Part shown: piece after piece, positions 26,390 to 35,680 of the stretch
Numbering within the stretch: position 1 is the stretch's first letter
Layout: every line of letters begins with the position of its first letter
Source of the DNA: Psychrobacter sp. NG25
GTDB lineage: Bacteria; Pseudomonadota; Gammaproteobacteria; Pseudomonadales; Moraxellaceae
Length of the DNA: 64,000 bases
Reading direction: 5' to 3'
Assembly: GCF_015234355.1 (NCBI RefSeq)
Contig: NZ_JADGMV010000004.1
Coordinates: 186,001 to 250,000 of the forward strand
The notes under the pieces: generated by a model
Databases searched by the model: none
What the model was told of the DNA's origin: nothing
Seen by the model: only the letters and a program-made list of their open reading frames with translations
Program-made: the position numbers and the translations under genes

Positions 26390-28519
26390 TTGTATTTCGA
26401 TGAGCAGTTTAACGCTTTCGTTTTAGGAAGTAGTAATGATGAAGCATTATTAAATACACTTGAAGTATTGCTTTTTAAAAGTAGTACTTCAAGTAAGTTT
26501 AATAGCGTATCTGATAAGTTGGATGACTTTTGGAGATCTAACTTTATAGGAAACTTAACAGTAGAACAGATGAATAATGAAAATCTCATTCTTGCTCTAA
26601 GTCAATATATTCGTTCAAAATCAATTGACAAAGACATAGTGATCAAATTGTTGGAACTCAATCAACCTAGGGTTATCAAAGCAATACGTCAGTCAGGCAT
26701 TATTGCTAATGCTGACCATTGTTCTTGGGAAGTTTTGAGAGAGATAAACAATCAAGTTGATTTGTTAGAGTTCAAGGATTTTCTACTTACAGTGGAATAC
26801 ATACAACTACAGTATCAAGAACGTTGTAATGCTTATAGAGAGCTTAAGAATCAAACACAGATTGACCAAGTAACTGCTATGATATTTAGCAGTTTATATG
26901 CTTGTGAGTATTTGATACTAAGTCCAAAAAGTATAGATAATCTTTATACCAAAATTCCTTATCAATATGGTGTTGAAGAATATATACCAGTTGAAAATGT
27001 ATGGAAAGCGTTCAATCACATTATTACTAGTGCTAACATTCAAAAAAAGGAATTCACAGAAAAAACATTAGCGTTAATTTTTAAAGGTACTATGATGCCT
27101 TTTGTATTAGGCCAAAATTTAAATGATAAGCTTATAACTAGTTATGATAGTTTTAAAAGAATGGTAGCTTGTCAGATTGATATTAATTTGTATCGAGATC
27201 AAGTTATAGACTCTTATTGTTTTGATTTAGAAACAAATTACTATTTAGAGAACAATCAACTAAAGCTTGAATCTAGTAGTAAAGAACCTGATTTATTTTC
27301 AGATAAGCTAACTATTTTATCTATTTATTGGTTATACAGAGGTTTTAATTCTTTAGAAGAAAGCCCTTATCTTATTCAGTTAGATAAAGGAGTTAATTTC
27401 AAAGCAAATCTAGAAGCTTTAGCAAAAACGCAAGGTATCATTTTACAGTTAGAAGAAGTGTATGGAATTAAGAAAGCTGACTTTGGTGAAGTATATGATT
27501 TATCTACTTTGATATTCACTATGCTAATGATTCAGGCTCATTTTGAATATAATTTTGTTCAACCATTTAAAGATATTACTCATAATACTAAAGCTCATCC
27601 TTTTATAGCATTGGAACAGTTAGTAATAGAAGGACTATCTAGAGGTCAAGATAGATTACCTTTAAATCATACAAAAATGAAAGATAAAGCTATCAGTATG
27701 TCAAATTGGATATTAGAAGGTAGCGGAAATTCAAAAAAGAGAGAAATGAGTCGTATCTTGGATTTTTGGTCGCAAGATTTGCGAGAAGGGGAAAGCTCTT
27801 CTTACGGGGAAAAGTCTTTTTATAAGCTTGATGGTTATATGTTTTCACTGCCATGGGTGACTTTTCAGAAAAACTTCAATACAGCCACCATAAATACTTT
27901 TAGAAAATTATATAAAAACAGAGCTAATTTGAAATCTGAAACAGACTTAATGGAGCAAAATTTAGCTGGGTTATTAGCTAAATGTAAAGGCAGAGTCTAC
28001 AGTCAGTATGAGCCTTCAGAATCTGGAGTAGGTGAGATAGATGCGATTGTAGTAACAGATAATAAAATTCTAGTTATTGAGCTTAAATCTACTTATGTAA
28101 AAAGTAGCGTTAAAGAGATATATGATTACAGAAATTTTGTACTGAAGAAAGCTGCGTACCAATTATCACGCAAGTCCAGCTATGTTAGAGATGTTTTTTT
28201 GCCTAGCTTAGGGCTTGATAGTTCTCAATTTAGTATTCATTCATGGATTGTAGATACTACGTTAGAGTTTGACCATGAATATATTGATGGTTTCTTAAAA
28301 ATATCTTTTGAAGAGTTAGTAATTATTCTAAACGGGCATGGACAGTATTTTTCAAATATGCTCGATAACGACAATACTAATAAAAATCCTCTTAGTGCTT
28401 ATGAAGAGAATTTAGAGGCACTGATTAAAAGCATTGAGGATAATGCTTTTTGGAATACTAACTTACCGCTTATGAGTTCAATTCAAGATTTAAATAATGC
28501 TTCTACATTAAAGGCATAA
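26390..28519 (+). CDS. Large AT-rich protein with PD-(D/E)XK nuclease signature
   Basis: A 709-residue protein of no family I recognise. Residues 1-500 are mainly helical and soluble. Residues 520-600 carry a PD-(D/E)XK pattern: E522 in LMEQNLAGLL, then GEIDAIVV with D551, then VIELKS with E564 and K566, and a downstream glutamine Q591 in AAYQLSRK. This is the usual layout of restriction-endonuclease-fold domains. The start is a TTG at 26390, preceded by AAAGGA; no ATG is nearby. The gene is much richer in A and T than its neighbours and uses different codons, which suggests horizontal acquisition. It sits exactly between the MoxR ATPase and VWA genes, overlapping neither. A nuclease-type defence effector is an inference. 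Confidence 0.75.
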   Translation: MYFDEQFNAFVLGSSNDEALLNTLEVLLFKSSTSSKFNSVSDKLDDFWRSNFIGNLTVEQMNNENLILALSQYIRSKSIDKDIVIKLLELNQPRVIKAIRQSGIIANADHCSWEVLREINNQVDLLEFKDFLLTVEYIQLQYQERCNAYRELKNQTQIDQVTAMIFSSLYACEYLILSPKSIDNLYTKIPYQYGVEEYIPVENVWKAFNHIITSANIQKKEFTEKTLALIFKGTMMPFVLGQNLNDKLITSYDSFKRMVACQIDINLYRDQVIDSYCFDLETNYYLENNQLKLESSSKEPDLFSDKLTILSIYWLYRGFNSLEESPYLIQLDKGVNFKANLEALAKTQGIILQLEEVYGIKKADFGEVYDLSTLIFTMLMIQAHFEYNFVQPFKDITHNTKAHPFIALEQLVIEGLSRGQDRLPLNHTKMKDKAISMSNWILEGSGNSKKREMSRILDFWSQDLREGESSSYGEKSFYKLDGYMFSLPWVTFQKNFNTATINTFRKLYKNRANLKSETDLMEQNLAGLLAKCKGRVYSQYEPSESGVGEIDAIVVTDNKILVIELKSTYVKSSVKEIYDYRNFVLKKAAYQLSRKSSYVRDVFLPSLGLDSSQFSIHSWIVDTTLEFDHEYIDGFLKISFEELVIILNGHGQYFSNMLDNDNTNKNPLSAYEENLEALIKSIEDNAFWNTNLPLMSSIQDLNNASTLKA

Positions 28520-28521
28520 TC

Positions 28522-29745
28522 ATGTTCATAAAACTATTTTACACCTTACGTACTTATGGCGTGCCAGTCAGTACGCGTGAGCTGCTAGACCTCAATGCTG
28601 CGCTTGAGCAGGGGCTGATGATGCAGCCGCACCCAGAAGACCCAACATTGACCACCTTTGCCAGTCGCGAAGATATGTATCGATTGATTCGGCTATGCAT
28701 GGTTAAAGACGAGCGCCACTTCGATAAGTTCGATCGGGCAATGGCGGATTATTTTGAAGGTGCCGACAGTTTAGATTTGGATGAGCTATTGGCCAAGCTG
28801 ACGGACGTGCCTAAAGAGTGGTTAGACTTGAAGTTAGACCCAAAAAATCTAACCGAAGAGCAGCGTCGACTACTCAAAAAGTATGGCTCGCTAGAGGAGC
28901 TAATGAAAGCGCTGGAGGAGCGCCTTAAAGAACAAAAAGAACGTCATCAAGGTGGTAGCAAATGGGTTGGTACAGGTGGTACTTCACCATTTGGTGCCTA
29001 TGGCGATCATCCAGAAGGCGTTCGAGTCGGTGGTGAATCTCGTAAGCGCAGCGCGGCCAAAGTCTGGGAGCAGCGTAAGTATCGAAATCTCGATGATGAT
29101 AGTCAGCTCGGTACTCGTCAAATTCAAATGGCGCTGCGTAATTTGCGTCAGTTTGCACGGACAGGCAGCGCAGACGAGCTTGATATCAAAGAGACCATTA
29201 GGCGAACAGCGAAGAAAGGCGTGCTCGATATTCATATGCAGGCTGAACGCCGAAACCGTGTCAAAGTGTTGATGCTGTTTGATGTGGGCGGCAGTATGGA
29301 TGTTCATGTTGAAGCGCTTGAAAAACTATTTTCTGCGGCAAAAAACGAGTTTAAAACCTTAGAGTTCTTTTATTTTCACAACTGTCTTTATGATTATGTG
29401 TGGAAAGACAATAACCGTCGCCATAGCGCACCGATGCCAACCTATGAGCTGCTGAATAAATATGGCCGAGAGTATCGCGTTATATTCGTTGGTGATGCGT
29501 CTATGTCACCATATGAGTTGATGACGGTGGGCGGTAGCGTTGAGTATATGAATAATGAGGCGGGTATCGTATGGCTAAAACGGGTACTGGATCATTTTGA
29601 TAAAGTCGCTTGGCTCAATCCAGAAAATCCTACATATTGGCAATATACTCAAACCATCGTTGAAATCAAAAAGCTCGTGGATAACAAGATGTATCCCATG
29701 ACCTTGCATGGCGTGGAAGAGATGACAGGTTACTTAGCACGGTAG
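28522..29745 (+). CDS. VWA domain protein, CoxE-like
   Basis: A 407-residue protein with an N-terminal helical region starting FIKLFYTLRTYGVPVSTREL, a charged middle stretch (about residues 105-200) and a von Willebrand A domain from about residue 248. The metal-site motif is DVGGSMD, a variant of DxSxS with glycine at the first serine position. It resembles the CoxE-type partners of MoxR ATPases. Its ribosome site AAAGG lies inside the last codons of the upstream nuclease-like gene, so translation of the two is linked. Confidence 0.88.
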   Translation: MFIKLFYTLRTYGVPVSTRELLDLNAALEQGLMMQPHPEDPTLTTFASREDMYRLIRLCMVKDERHFDKFDRAMADYFEGADSLDLDELLAKLTDVPKEWLDLKLDPKNLTEEQRRLLKKYGSLEELMKALEERLKEQKERHQGGSKWVGTGGTSPFGAYGDHPEGVRVGGESRKRSAAKVWEQRKYRNLDDDSQLGTRQIQMALRNLRQFARTGSADELDIKETIRRTAKKGVLDIHMQAERRNRVKVLMLFDVGGSMDVHVEALEKLFSAAKNEFKTLEFFYFHNCLYDYVWKDNNRRHSAPMPTYELLNKYGREYRVIFVGDASMSPYELMTVGGSVEYMNNEAGIVWLKRVLDHFDKVAWLNPENPTYWQYTQTIVEIKKLVDNKMYPMTLHGVEEMTGYLAR

Positions 29746-29907
29746 TTTTGACGTTTATGCTATAGTCAATCCTCTATAAACTGGATATGGTTTCAGTCTC
29801 GTTTAGTCTACTACTTGTAGTACTTTCACTTGCCTTCCGTGTATCCAAATTATATTGAACCGACTATAACTTATAAAATTTATTAAGTCTGATTGAATTC
29901 TTATGAC

Positions 29908-29943
29908 AGCAGCCGTTATGACGAAATAATGGCTGCTTTTTTT
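29908..29943 (+). terminator. Intrinsic terminator after the MoxR/VWA operon
   Basis: AGCAGCCGTTAT at 29908-29919 pairs with ATAATGGCTGCT at 29926-29937 (one mismatch), followed by a run of T. It lies about 165 bases after the VWA gene and before hmp. The rest of the gap 29746-30108 holds the hmp control region. Confidence 0.8.
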
Positions 29944-29974
29944 GTTTAAAAATAAGCAAGATGACAATTCGGCA

Positions 29975-30021
29975 TTGGTATACTGAGTAAAACATGATAA
30001 CATTCATTTTAAATGAATCTT
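29975..30021 (+). promoter_or_regulatory. Probable NsrR operator overlapping the hmp promoter
   Basis: The 23-base stretch 29999-30021 matches the gammaproteobacterial NsrR consensus (AAGATGCATTT, one base, AAATGCATCTT half-sites) at about 20 of 23 positions as I recall it. It overlaps a possible -10 TAACAT (29998-30003), 17 bases after a possible -35 TTGGTA (29975-29980). NsrR is the nitric-oxide-sensing repressor that commonly controls hmp. Confidence 0.65.
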
Positions 30022-30108
30022 ATAGGTATTCTTATTTAAGATATTTACTTAAAGATTCTTATCTCTTGTTTTTTAATCTATCAATTCGACCACACACTGA
30101 GAAACAAC

Positions 30109-31326
30109 ATGGCTTCACCAAAAACATTAGAAATCGTCACAGCAACCGTTCCTGTACTTGAAGAACATGGCATTGCGATTACCACCGTATTTTATAGAAA
30201 CATGTTTAATGAGCATCCTGAGCTGTTAGATATTTTTAATGAGACCAATCAAAAACTAGGACGTCAACAGACCGCTCTAGCTACAACAGTATTAGCCGCT
30301 GCTAAGCATTTGGACAAATTGGCTACGCTATTGCCGCAAGTGACACAGATTAGCCATAAACATAGAGCGTTACAGATATTGCCTGAGCATTATCCTATCG
30401 TTGGTAAACATTTGATCGGTGCGATAAAAGAAGTGCTAGGAGAGGCAGCCACTGACGACATCATTACCGCTTGGACAGAAGCTTATAATGAGATCGCTTC
30501 GGTATTTATTCAGATTGAACATGGCATGTATGAGCAGGCGATGTGGCAAGGTTTTGCGCCTTTTAAAGTGACCGAAAAGGTAGCGGCTGCTACGGATATA
30601 GCAGCCTTTACAGTAGTGCCAGTCAATCAGAGTGAGAACAATGCAAACAATGACTCAGCAAACAGTCAAGATATTGACCTGAGTAAATTGAAGTTAACCG
30701 CTGGTCAATATATTACGGTGAAAACAGATCCGGCAGACAGCGACCATATTGCGCTGCGTCATTATTCTTTATACTCTGCCAGTACCGATGCAGGTATTCA
30801 GTTCGCTGTTCGACGTGACAACCGCAATGAGCATCATGGCTTGGTTTCTAACTATATGCACGACCAATTAGAAGTGGGTGACACGGTTTTATTGTCTGCA
30901 CCAGCTGGTGACTTCGCGCTTAATCAAGATTTGGTACAGCAGAATGAGATTCCGTTGGTATTGATGAGTGCTGGGGTCGGGGTAACACCTGTGCTGTCTA
31001 TGCTAGAGGCACAAGTACTGGCCAATCCGAAACGACCTATTGTTTGGGTTTATGCGTGCCAAAATGCCACACATCATGCTTTTTCTGCTCAGGTAGAGGC
31101 CTTACTCGCAAAGGCTGAAAACGTAGAAAAGCATATTTTTTACTTTGAATCGGGACAGCTATTAGATGCTGCGTGGCTTGAAACACTGCCTAAGCCTGCC
31201 GATATCTATGTATGCGGATCAATGCCGTTTATGGAAAGTATGATTGATGGCTTAGTGGGATTAGATCATGGTGTCGATAGCGTTCACTATGAACCGTTTG
31301 GCCCTAAGATGAGCTTGGGTGGTTAG
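30109..31326 (+). CDS. hmp: Flavohemoprotein, nitric oxide dioxygenase
   Basis: Hmp converts nitric oxide plus oxygen to nitrate. The globin domain (residues 1-138) has the haem-pocket tyrosine at residue 29 in TVFYRNMF and the proximal histidine in SHKHRAL. The reductase domain follows with the FAD motif LRHYSLYSAS and the nucleotide motif SAGVGVTPVLSML, and ends EPFGPKMSLGG. The length of 405 residues is normal, though a low-complexity Asn/Ser stretch lies in the linker at about residues 178-190. A probable NsrR site precedes it. Confidence 0.95.
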   Translation: MASPKTLEIVTATVPVLEEHGIAITTVFYRNMFNEHPELLDIFNETNQKLGRQQTALATTVLAAAKHLDKLATLLPQVTQISHKHRALQILPEHYPIVGKHLIGAIKEVLGEAATDDIITAWTEAYNEIASVFIQIEHGMYEQAMWQGFAPFKVTEKVAAATDIAAFTVVPVNQSENNANNDSANSQDIDLSKLKLTAGQYITVKTDPADSDHIALRHYSLYSASTDAGIQFAVRRDNRNEHHGLVSNYMHDQLEVGDTVLLSAPAGDFALNQDLVQQNEIPLVLMSAGVGVTPVLSMLEAQVLANPKRPIVWVYACQNATHHAFSAQVEALLAKAENVEKHIFYFESGQLLDAAWLETLPKPADIYVCGSMPFMESMIDGLVGLDHGVDSVHYEPFGPKMSLGG

Positions 31327-31370
31327 TTTCTAGCGATTGTTAGCCATTAAGTATTACTAATAACAAAAAA

Positions 31371-31407
31371 AGCACTTGGATGACAACGTCATTTCAAGTG
31401 CTTTTTT
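31371..31407 (+). terminator. Intrinsic terminator after hmp
   Basis: AGCACTTG and ATGAC pair with GTCAT and CAAGTGCT across a short loop, flanked by A- and T-runs. It can also serve the opposite strand, where the DUF2233 gene ends at 31469. Confidence 0.8.
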
Positions 31408-31468
31408 ATTCAACGTAATATGAGGATAGATAGGGAGTTGGGCATTAATATTGAAATATAGATGCGTA

Positions 31469-32284
31469 TTACTCTTTATTCTCAACCACACCAATCATCA
31501 CACCCATCTCTTTTTTATCGTGCGTATCGATGCTAGGCGCATATAACGCCGATGCAATCCCACCATCTAAGAACAGTGCATTCGGGCAGCTTAAGTTGTC
31601 TTTGAATAGGGATGCAAACTGATAAAACGTGACGGGTTCATCGCTATTCACAAACTGTATGCTGCCATCATCACAAACGCCAGCACCATTGCGAATTTTA
31701 AGTGAGGTGCTATCAGGTTTGAACTGTGGATGTATCTCGTTATTGATAACCAGCATTGGGCCTGATTGTGTTGCATACCAAGGCTGTGCTTTGCCTTCTG
31801 CAAGCAACTCATTTAAAGCATTACTTTCAGTAATTTTTACGTTCCCAGACTTATCCCACCACATGACACCATTGGGTAGTAAATGAAAATTGCCACCACC
31901 TTCTTTTGTATTTAGCGATTTGAGTTCTTTGCCTTCGATGACGGTATAGCCAATCGGCGCATAGTCTTTATTATACATACCCGCATTCATCGCAAAGCTA
32001 AGTGCTTGATTGTCAGGTAAAGTCGTCATTAAATTATCAAAAGTTAGCAAGGGTTGCGCACTCTCAGACTGTTGCCAAAACAACTTTAATGAATAACGGC
32101 CATCAGTCAATGATTCCGCTCTAATACGACAAGCACTATAAGAAAAAGGGGTGTCTTGAGAATGGCATGACCAGTTTTCTGTGTCGCTGCTACTGGCATC
32201 AATGCTTGTTGGTTGGCAAGCACTGATGCTAAGCGAGAGTAAGGCAATGGTCCATAAAGGTAAGGTATGAGCAAAACTTGGCAT
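31469..32284 (-). CDS. DUF2233 / phosphodiester glycosidase family lipoprotein
   Basis: The 271-residue product has a signal sequence with lipobox ISAC (cysteine at residue 23), so it is probably a lipoprotein. The mature part has the NAGPA/DUF2233 motifs: AMNAGMYNKDYAPIGYTVIEG, NFHLLPNGV, QSGPMLVINNEIHP and LFLDGGIASALYAP. The family includes human N-acetylglucosamine-1-phosphodiester glycosidase and bacterial exopolysaccharide-related proteins. The substrate here is unknown. It lies 84 bases before the stop of the glutamate synthase-like gene on the same strand. Confidence 0.8.
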   Translation of the reverse strand: MPSFAHTLPLWTIALLSLSISACQPTSIDASSSDTENWSCHSQDTPFSYSACRIRAESLTDGRYSLKLFWQQSESAQPLLTFDNLMTTLPDNQALSFAMNAGMYNKDYAPIGYTVIEGKELKSLNTKEGGGNFHLLPNGVMWWDKSGNVKITESNALNELLAEGKAQPWYATQSGPMLVINNEIHPQFKPDSTSLKIRNGAGVCDDGSIQFVNSDEPVTFYQFASLFKDNLSCPNALFLDGGIASALYAPSIDTHDKKEMGVMIGVVENKE

Positions 32285-32368
32285 TGATTATAGATCTTTT
32301 ATAATGAAAAAATATCAGAGGTCGTGGCCTATATAAGGTTAATCATTCATAGGGTTAATCACTGGCTT

Positions 32369-34267
32369 TTAGTCACTGCTAGGTGGGAAATCGCGAAAGG
32401 TATTATTAACATTGCCCATCATGATACCAGTAGTATTATTGTTTACTTTATCGTCCGTTGCTTGATCACCTGCTTTTAAAGTTGGCGCTTCGGTTTGTTT
32501 GCCTGTATCACGCGAGTCTTTATTGTAGGCAATCAGCGCATCATTATCGGCAAGGAAACTATCCGCTGTCGACATTACCCACATCTGATTGAACACGTCT
32601 GCACGGGCACTTTGATCAAGTAATGCACCTCTATCGGTGAAATAAAAGAACTTCGACAGCAGTTTGATTTGCCCATCGTCTAAACGACGTGCAATATGAT
32701 AAGGCTGTAACTGACTTGGATGCTGTAAACCGACTGCGCCAACGATGCTGGCTAGTGATTTTAGCGTGTTTTTATGGAAGCTTGCGACGCGCTCCGCCTT
32801 GCTTGGCACATCTAAGGCCTTTTGGCGATATGGATCTTGGGTAGCGACACCCGTTGGGCAAGTGTTGGTATGACATGAGCGAGATTGTATGCAACCGACC
32901 GCAAACATAAAGCCACGTGCCGAATTACACCAGTCTGCACCCAAGGCAATCATACGAGCGATATCAAAGCCAGAAACGATTTTGCCGCTCACGCCCAGTC
33001 TAACCTTGTCACGAATACCAGCGCCGACCAAGGTGTTATGAACCAATAGAAATCCATCAACCATCGGCATGCCGACATTGTCCATGAATTCGACAGGTGC
33101 GGCACCAGTACCACCTTCAGCACCATCAATGACGATAAAATCAGGATAGTTATCCATCTCAATCATGGCTTTGACAATTGCCATAAACTGCCAAGGCTGA
33201 CCAATACAGAGCTTAAAGCCAACAGGCTTGCCACCTGATAATTCCCGTAACTGCTGCCAAAAAGCCACGAGCTCGCGTGGGGTGCTAAAAGCGGTATGTG
33301 AAGAAGGTGAGATGCAGTCTTGACCAAGTGGTACTTGACGCGTGTCAGCAATCTCTTGGGTGATTTTCTCCGCTGGTAATACGCCGCCCTTACCTGGTTT
33401 GGCACCTTGAGATAGTTTGATCTCAATCATTTTTACTTGTGGATCGACGGCTTTTTCAGCAAAGGACTGTGCATCGAAATTGCCATTGGCATCGCGGCAA
33501 CCGAAATAACCCGTACCCAACTCCCAAATTAAATCACCGCCGAACTTGCGATGATGAGGACTGATAGCACCTTCACCTGTGTCGTGAGTGAATCCGCCTA
33601 ATTTGGCGCCTTGATTCAGCGCCATAATGGCATTGGCTGACAAGCTACCAAAGCTCATCGCTGAGATATTAAATACTGACATCTCATGCGGCTGCTGACA
33701 ACGTTCACCACCAACCATGATTTTAAAGTCTTTATTCTCTAGAGGTTGGCTGACCGCTGATTGCAAAAACCACTCTTTGCCATGCGCATATAGGTCATCC
33801 AGCGTACCAAACGCATTGGTATCACTGACGTTCTTAGCACGCTGATAGACCAAAGCACGCTGCTGGCGCGAAAACGGTACTTGCTCTTTGTCATCCTCGA
33901 GCAAATATTGACGAATCTCAGGGCGAAAGTCCTCTAATACATAGCGGACATGACCGGCGATAGGGTAGTTATTTAGGATGGCATGCTTGGATTGAATGAC
34001 ATCGTAAATGCCCAAAGCTACTCCAAAGCCACCAATAAGAATCAGCCACCAGTTCAATAATAACAACCCTGCTAAAAACAGAAAAACGGCTGCACCAAAG
34101 GTGCTATAGCGCAACAGTACACCGGTCAAATAGGGTGAGTTACTTTTTGGTTCAGGGTTTAGATTGGTACGAGATTGGGGCATAGCGAGGCTCGGTAATA
34201 AAACATGGAAATTAAAAAACGCGATAATTATATATAACAGATAAAAAGAACATGTCTCAAGCATCAA
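32369..34267 (-). CDS. Membrane-anchored FMN-binding glutamate synthase-like protein
   Basis: The product has two N-terminal membrane segments (about residues 55-90), then a GltB-type FMN-binding domain (about 150-560). Motifs are FNISAMSFGSLSANAI, DTGEGAISPHH, KPGKGGVLPAEKI, DGAEGGTGAAP and a cysteine cluster SCHTNTCPTGVAT near residue 465, as in the 3Fe-4S region of glutamate synthase. It lacks the amidotransferase domain, so it is not a complete glutamate synthase. The family's true reaction is unsettled. The ATG at 34183 is an alternative start that removes a doubtful hydrophobic 28-residue lead. Confidence 0.85.
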   Translation of the reverse strand: MMLETCSFYLLYIIIAFFNFHVLLPSLAMPQSRTNLNPEPKSNSPYLTGVLLRYSTFGAAVFLFLAGLLLLNWWLILIGGFGVALGIYDVIQSKHAILNNYPIAGHVRYVLEDFRPEIRQYLLEDDKEQVPFSRQQRALVYQRAKNVSDTNAFGTLDDLYAHGKEWFLQSAVSQPLENKDFKIMVGGERCQQPHEMSVFNISAMSFGSLSANAIMALNQGAKLGGFTHDTGEGAISPHHRKFGGDLIWELGTGYFGCRDANGNFDAQSFAEKAVDPQVKMIEIKLSQGAKPGKGGVLPAEKITQEIADTRQVPLGQDCISPSSHTAFSTPRELVAFWQQLRELSGGKPVGFKLCIGQPWQFMAIVKAMIEMDNYPDFIVIDGAEGGTGAAPVEFMDNVGMPMVDGFLLVHNTLVGAGIRDKVRLGVSGKIVSGFDIARMIALGADWCNSARGFMFAVGCIQSRSCHTNTCPTGVATQDPYRQKALDVPSKAERVASFHKNTLKSLASIVGAVGLQHPSQLQPYHIARRLDDGQIKLLSKFFYFTDRGALLDQSARADVFNQMWVMSTADSFLADNDALIAYNKDSRDTGKQTEAPTLKAGDQATDDKVNNNTTGIMMGNVNNTFRDFPPSSD

Positions 34268-34387
34268 TACGTATGATGTCGACGACAGATAATATTTATC
34301 TTAACTTATAATTAACGCGCATATTGTACGGTTATGATATCACGGCTTAGCGGTAATTGAGTAAGGTATGCTTGTGCCATGGCTTTT

Positions 34388-35521
34388 TCAACATACCACT
34401 CGCACCAAAGTTTTCTGCTCATCAATGGTTTCAAATTTAATTTCAACGGGCAAAAATTGCTCAATCAGCCAGGCTTGGGTTTCGGTATGCTGACTGATGA
34501 TTCGTGCGGTAAATTCGCCACCACCGGATAATGCTAATGGCAATAGCAACTGGTCTGTTAAGTACTCATCGACTAGCGCATCGGTTCTGAATAGATAGCG
34601 TTTAATCAAGCCTGCTAGTCGATTGCCCATTTTCTCAGCTGACGTGCGTTTTTCACCTAGTAGCGTAAATATTTCGTGATGCAGATGATCGCCACATTCA
34701 TGAGTAACCTGTGCATAGCAAGTATTGCCTTCACCGATACCGTCCAGCTTATTGGCTTTGGTGGTAATAAGTGAGTCATCTACTACGCTTTCAAGCAGTA
34801 CGGATTTAGCGCTGGCAAGCTCGCGTTTGCCAATGTCATATTCCAAATTTAGGACGCTGGCTACTAATGCGATATTTGTCAGCGCTCCACGTTCGGTTAG
34901 CATTAATGGCTTGGAGTCAGCACGGCGCATGAATGGTGTAATGGTTGCCTTAATCACGCCGCCGCCAATGGGTGCAAAGCCTGCTTGCACACATTCAATA
35001 TTCACTTGCATGCCTAATTTCGCCAGTGCAGGAACGAATGCCTGCTGCAAAAAGTCCGTGGTGGGTGCTAATGGATTATGCGTACCGCCTTTTATGCTTA
35101 CTGTTGAGAGGACACTTTGATCTGTATTAGCAAACAGTAGAGCAGGGAGTAGCGTTTGTAAGACCAAACTGGTACTGCCAGCCGAGCCAATATCAAAATG
35201 GTAATCACCTGATCGAATCGCACTCGGCGCAAAGCGAAATGATGAACTGCCCAACACTGCGCCTGATACGCTAGCGTTTGATATCTGTTGTGACGCTTGT
35301 ACGCACATTAGGTGTTGACGCATCAATCCAGATTTGGCTCGCCCAGCACGGATATTAAACATTTCAATGGGTATGCCTGTTAGCATCGATAATGAGAGAG
35401 CGGTACGAATGATTTGTCCGCCACCTTCGCCAGTGCTGCCATCTATTTTCAGGGTCACGCTCTTGGTGCTCGCAGTATGGGCACTGGCATTACTGGCGCT
35501 TTGGTTGGGCATAAAGCTCAT
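34388..35521 (-). CDS. rtcA: RNA 3'-terminal phosphate cyclase
   Basis: RtcA adenylates and cyclises RNA 3'-phosphates to 2',3'-cyclic ends. The 377-residue protein has the start GSTGEGGGQIIRTALSLS, the family signature APIGGGVIKATI, YLTDQLLLPLAL and a C-terminal histidine (H345) in SQHTETQAW that aligns with the region of the adenylylated histidine of E. coli RtcA. Normally it is paired with rtcB; here four AT-rich or unrelated elements separate them. The terminator-like hairpin at 35606-35641 suggests that rtcA may have its own promoter. Confidence 0.92.
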   Translation of the reverse strand: MSFMPNQSASNASAHTASTKSVTLKIDGSTGEGGGQIIRTALSLSMLTGIPIEMFNIRAGRAKSGLMRQHLMCVQASQQISNASVSGAVLGSSSFRFAPSAIRSGDYHFDIGSAGSTSLVLQTLLPALLFANTDQSVLSTVSIKGGTHNPLAPTTDFLQQAFVPALAKLGMQVNIECVQAGFAPIGGGVIKATITPFMRRADSKPLMLTERGALTNIALVASVLNLEYDIGKRELASAKSVLLESVVDDSLITTKANKLDGIGEGNTCYAQVTHECGDHLHHEIFTLLGEKRTSAEKMGNRLAGLIKRYLFRTDALVDEYLTDQLLLPLALSGGGEFTARIISQHTETQAWLIEQFLPVEIKFETIDEQKTLVRVVC

Positions 35522-35605
35522 TGGTAAACTCTCAAAGTTTAATTTTTCGTAAAGCGGGATGTGATTATTTTATCGTGTGTGCTTAAATTGCTATTAAATA
35601 AAAGA

Positions 35606-35641
35606 GCCTAAAAAATACGGTATGACGCATATTTTTTAGGC
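35606..35641 (-). terminator. Terminator before rtcA
   Basis: A 12-bp perfect stem (GCCTAAAAAATA with TATTTTTTAGGC) lies 40 bases after the small 74-residue gene. On the minus strand a T-rich tail follows. It would cut transcription from rtcB before rtcA. Confidence 0.65.
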
Positions 35642-35680
35642 CCTGTTCATCTATCAAAGTTTAGCTTTAGATATCAACGT

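Noticed and set aside
29803..30003. Minus-strand open frame of 66 codons before hmp
   Set aside because: It overlaps the terminator after the VWA gene and ends in the hmp control region; no ribosome site.
34388..35521. RtcA possibly lacking its catalytic histidine because DEYLTDQL has tyrosine where a histidine might be expected
   Set aside because: The adenylylated histidine lies further downstream in the family; a suitable histidine (H345) is present near the C-terminus.
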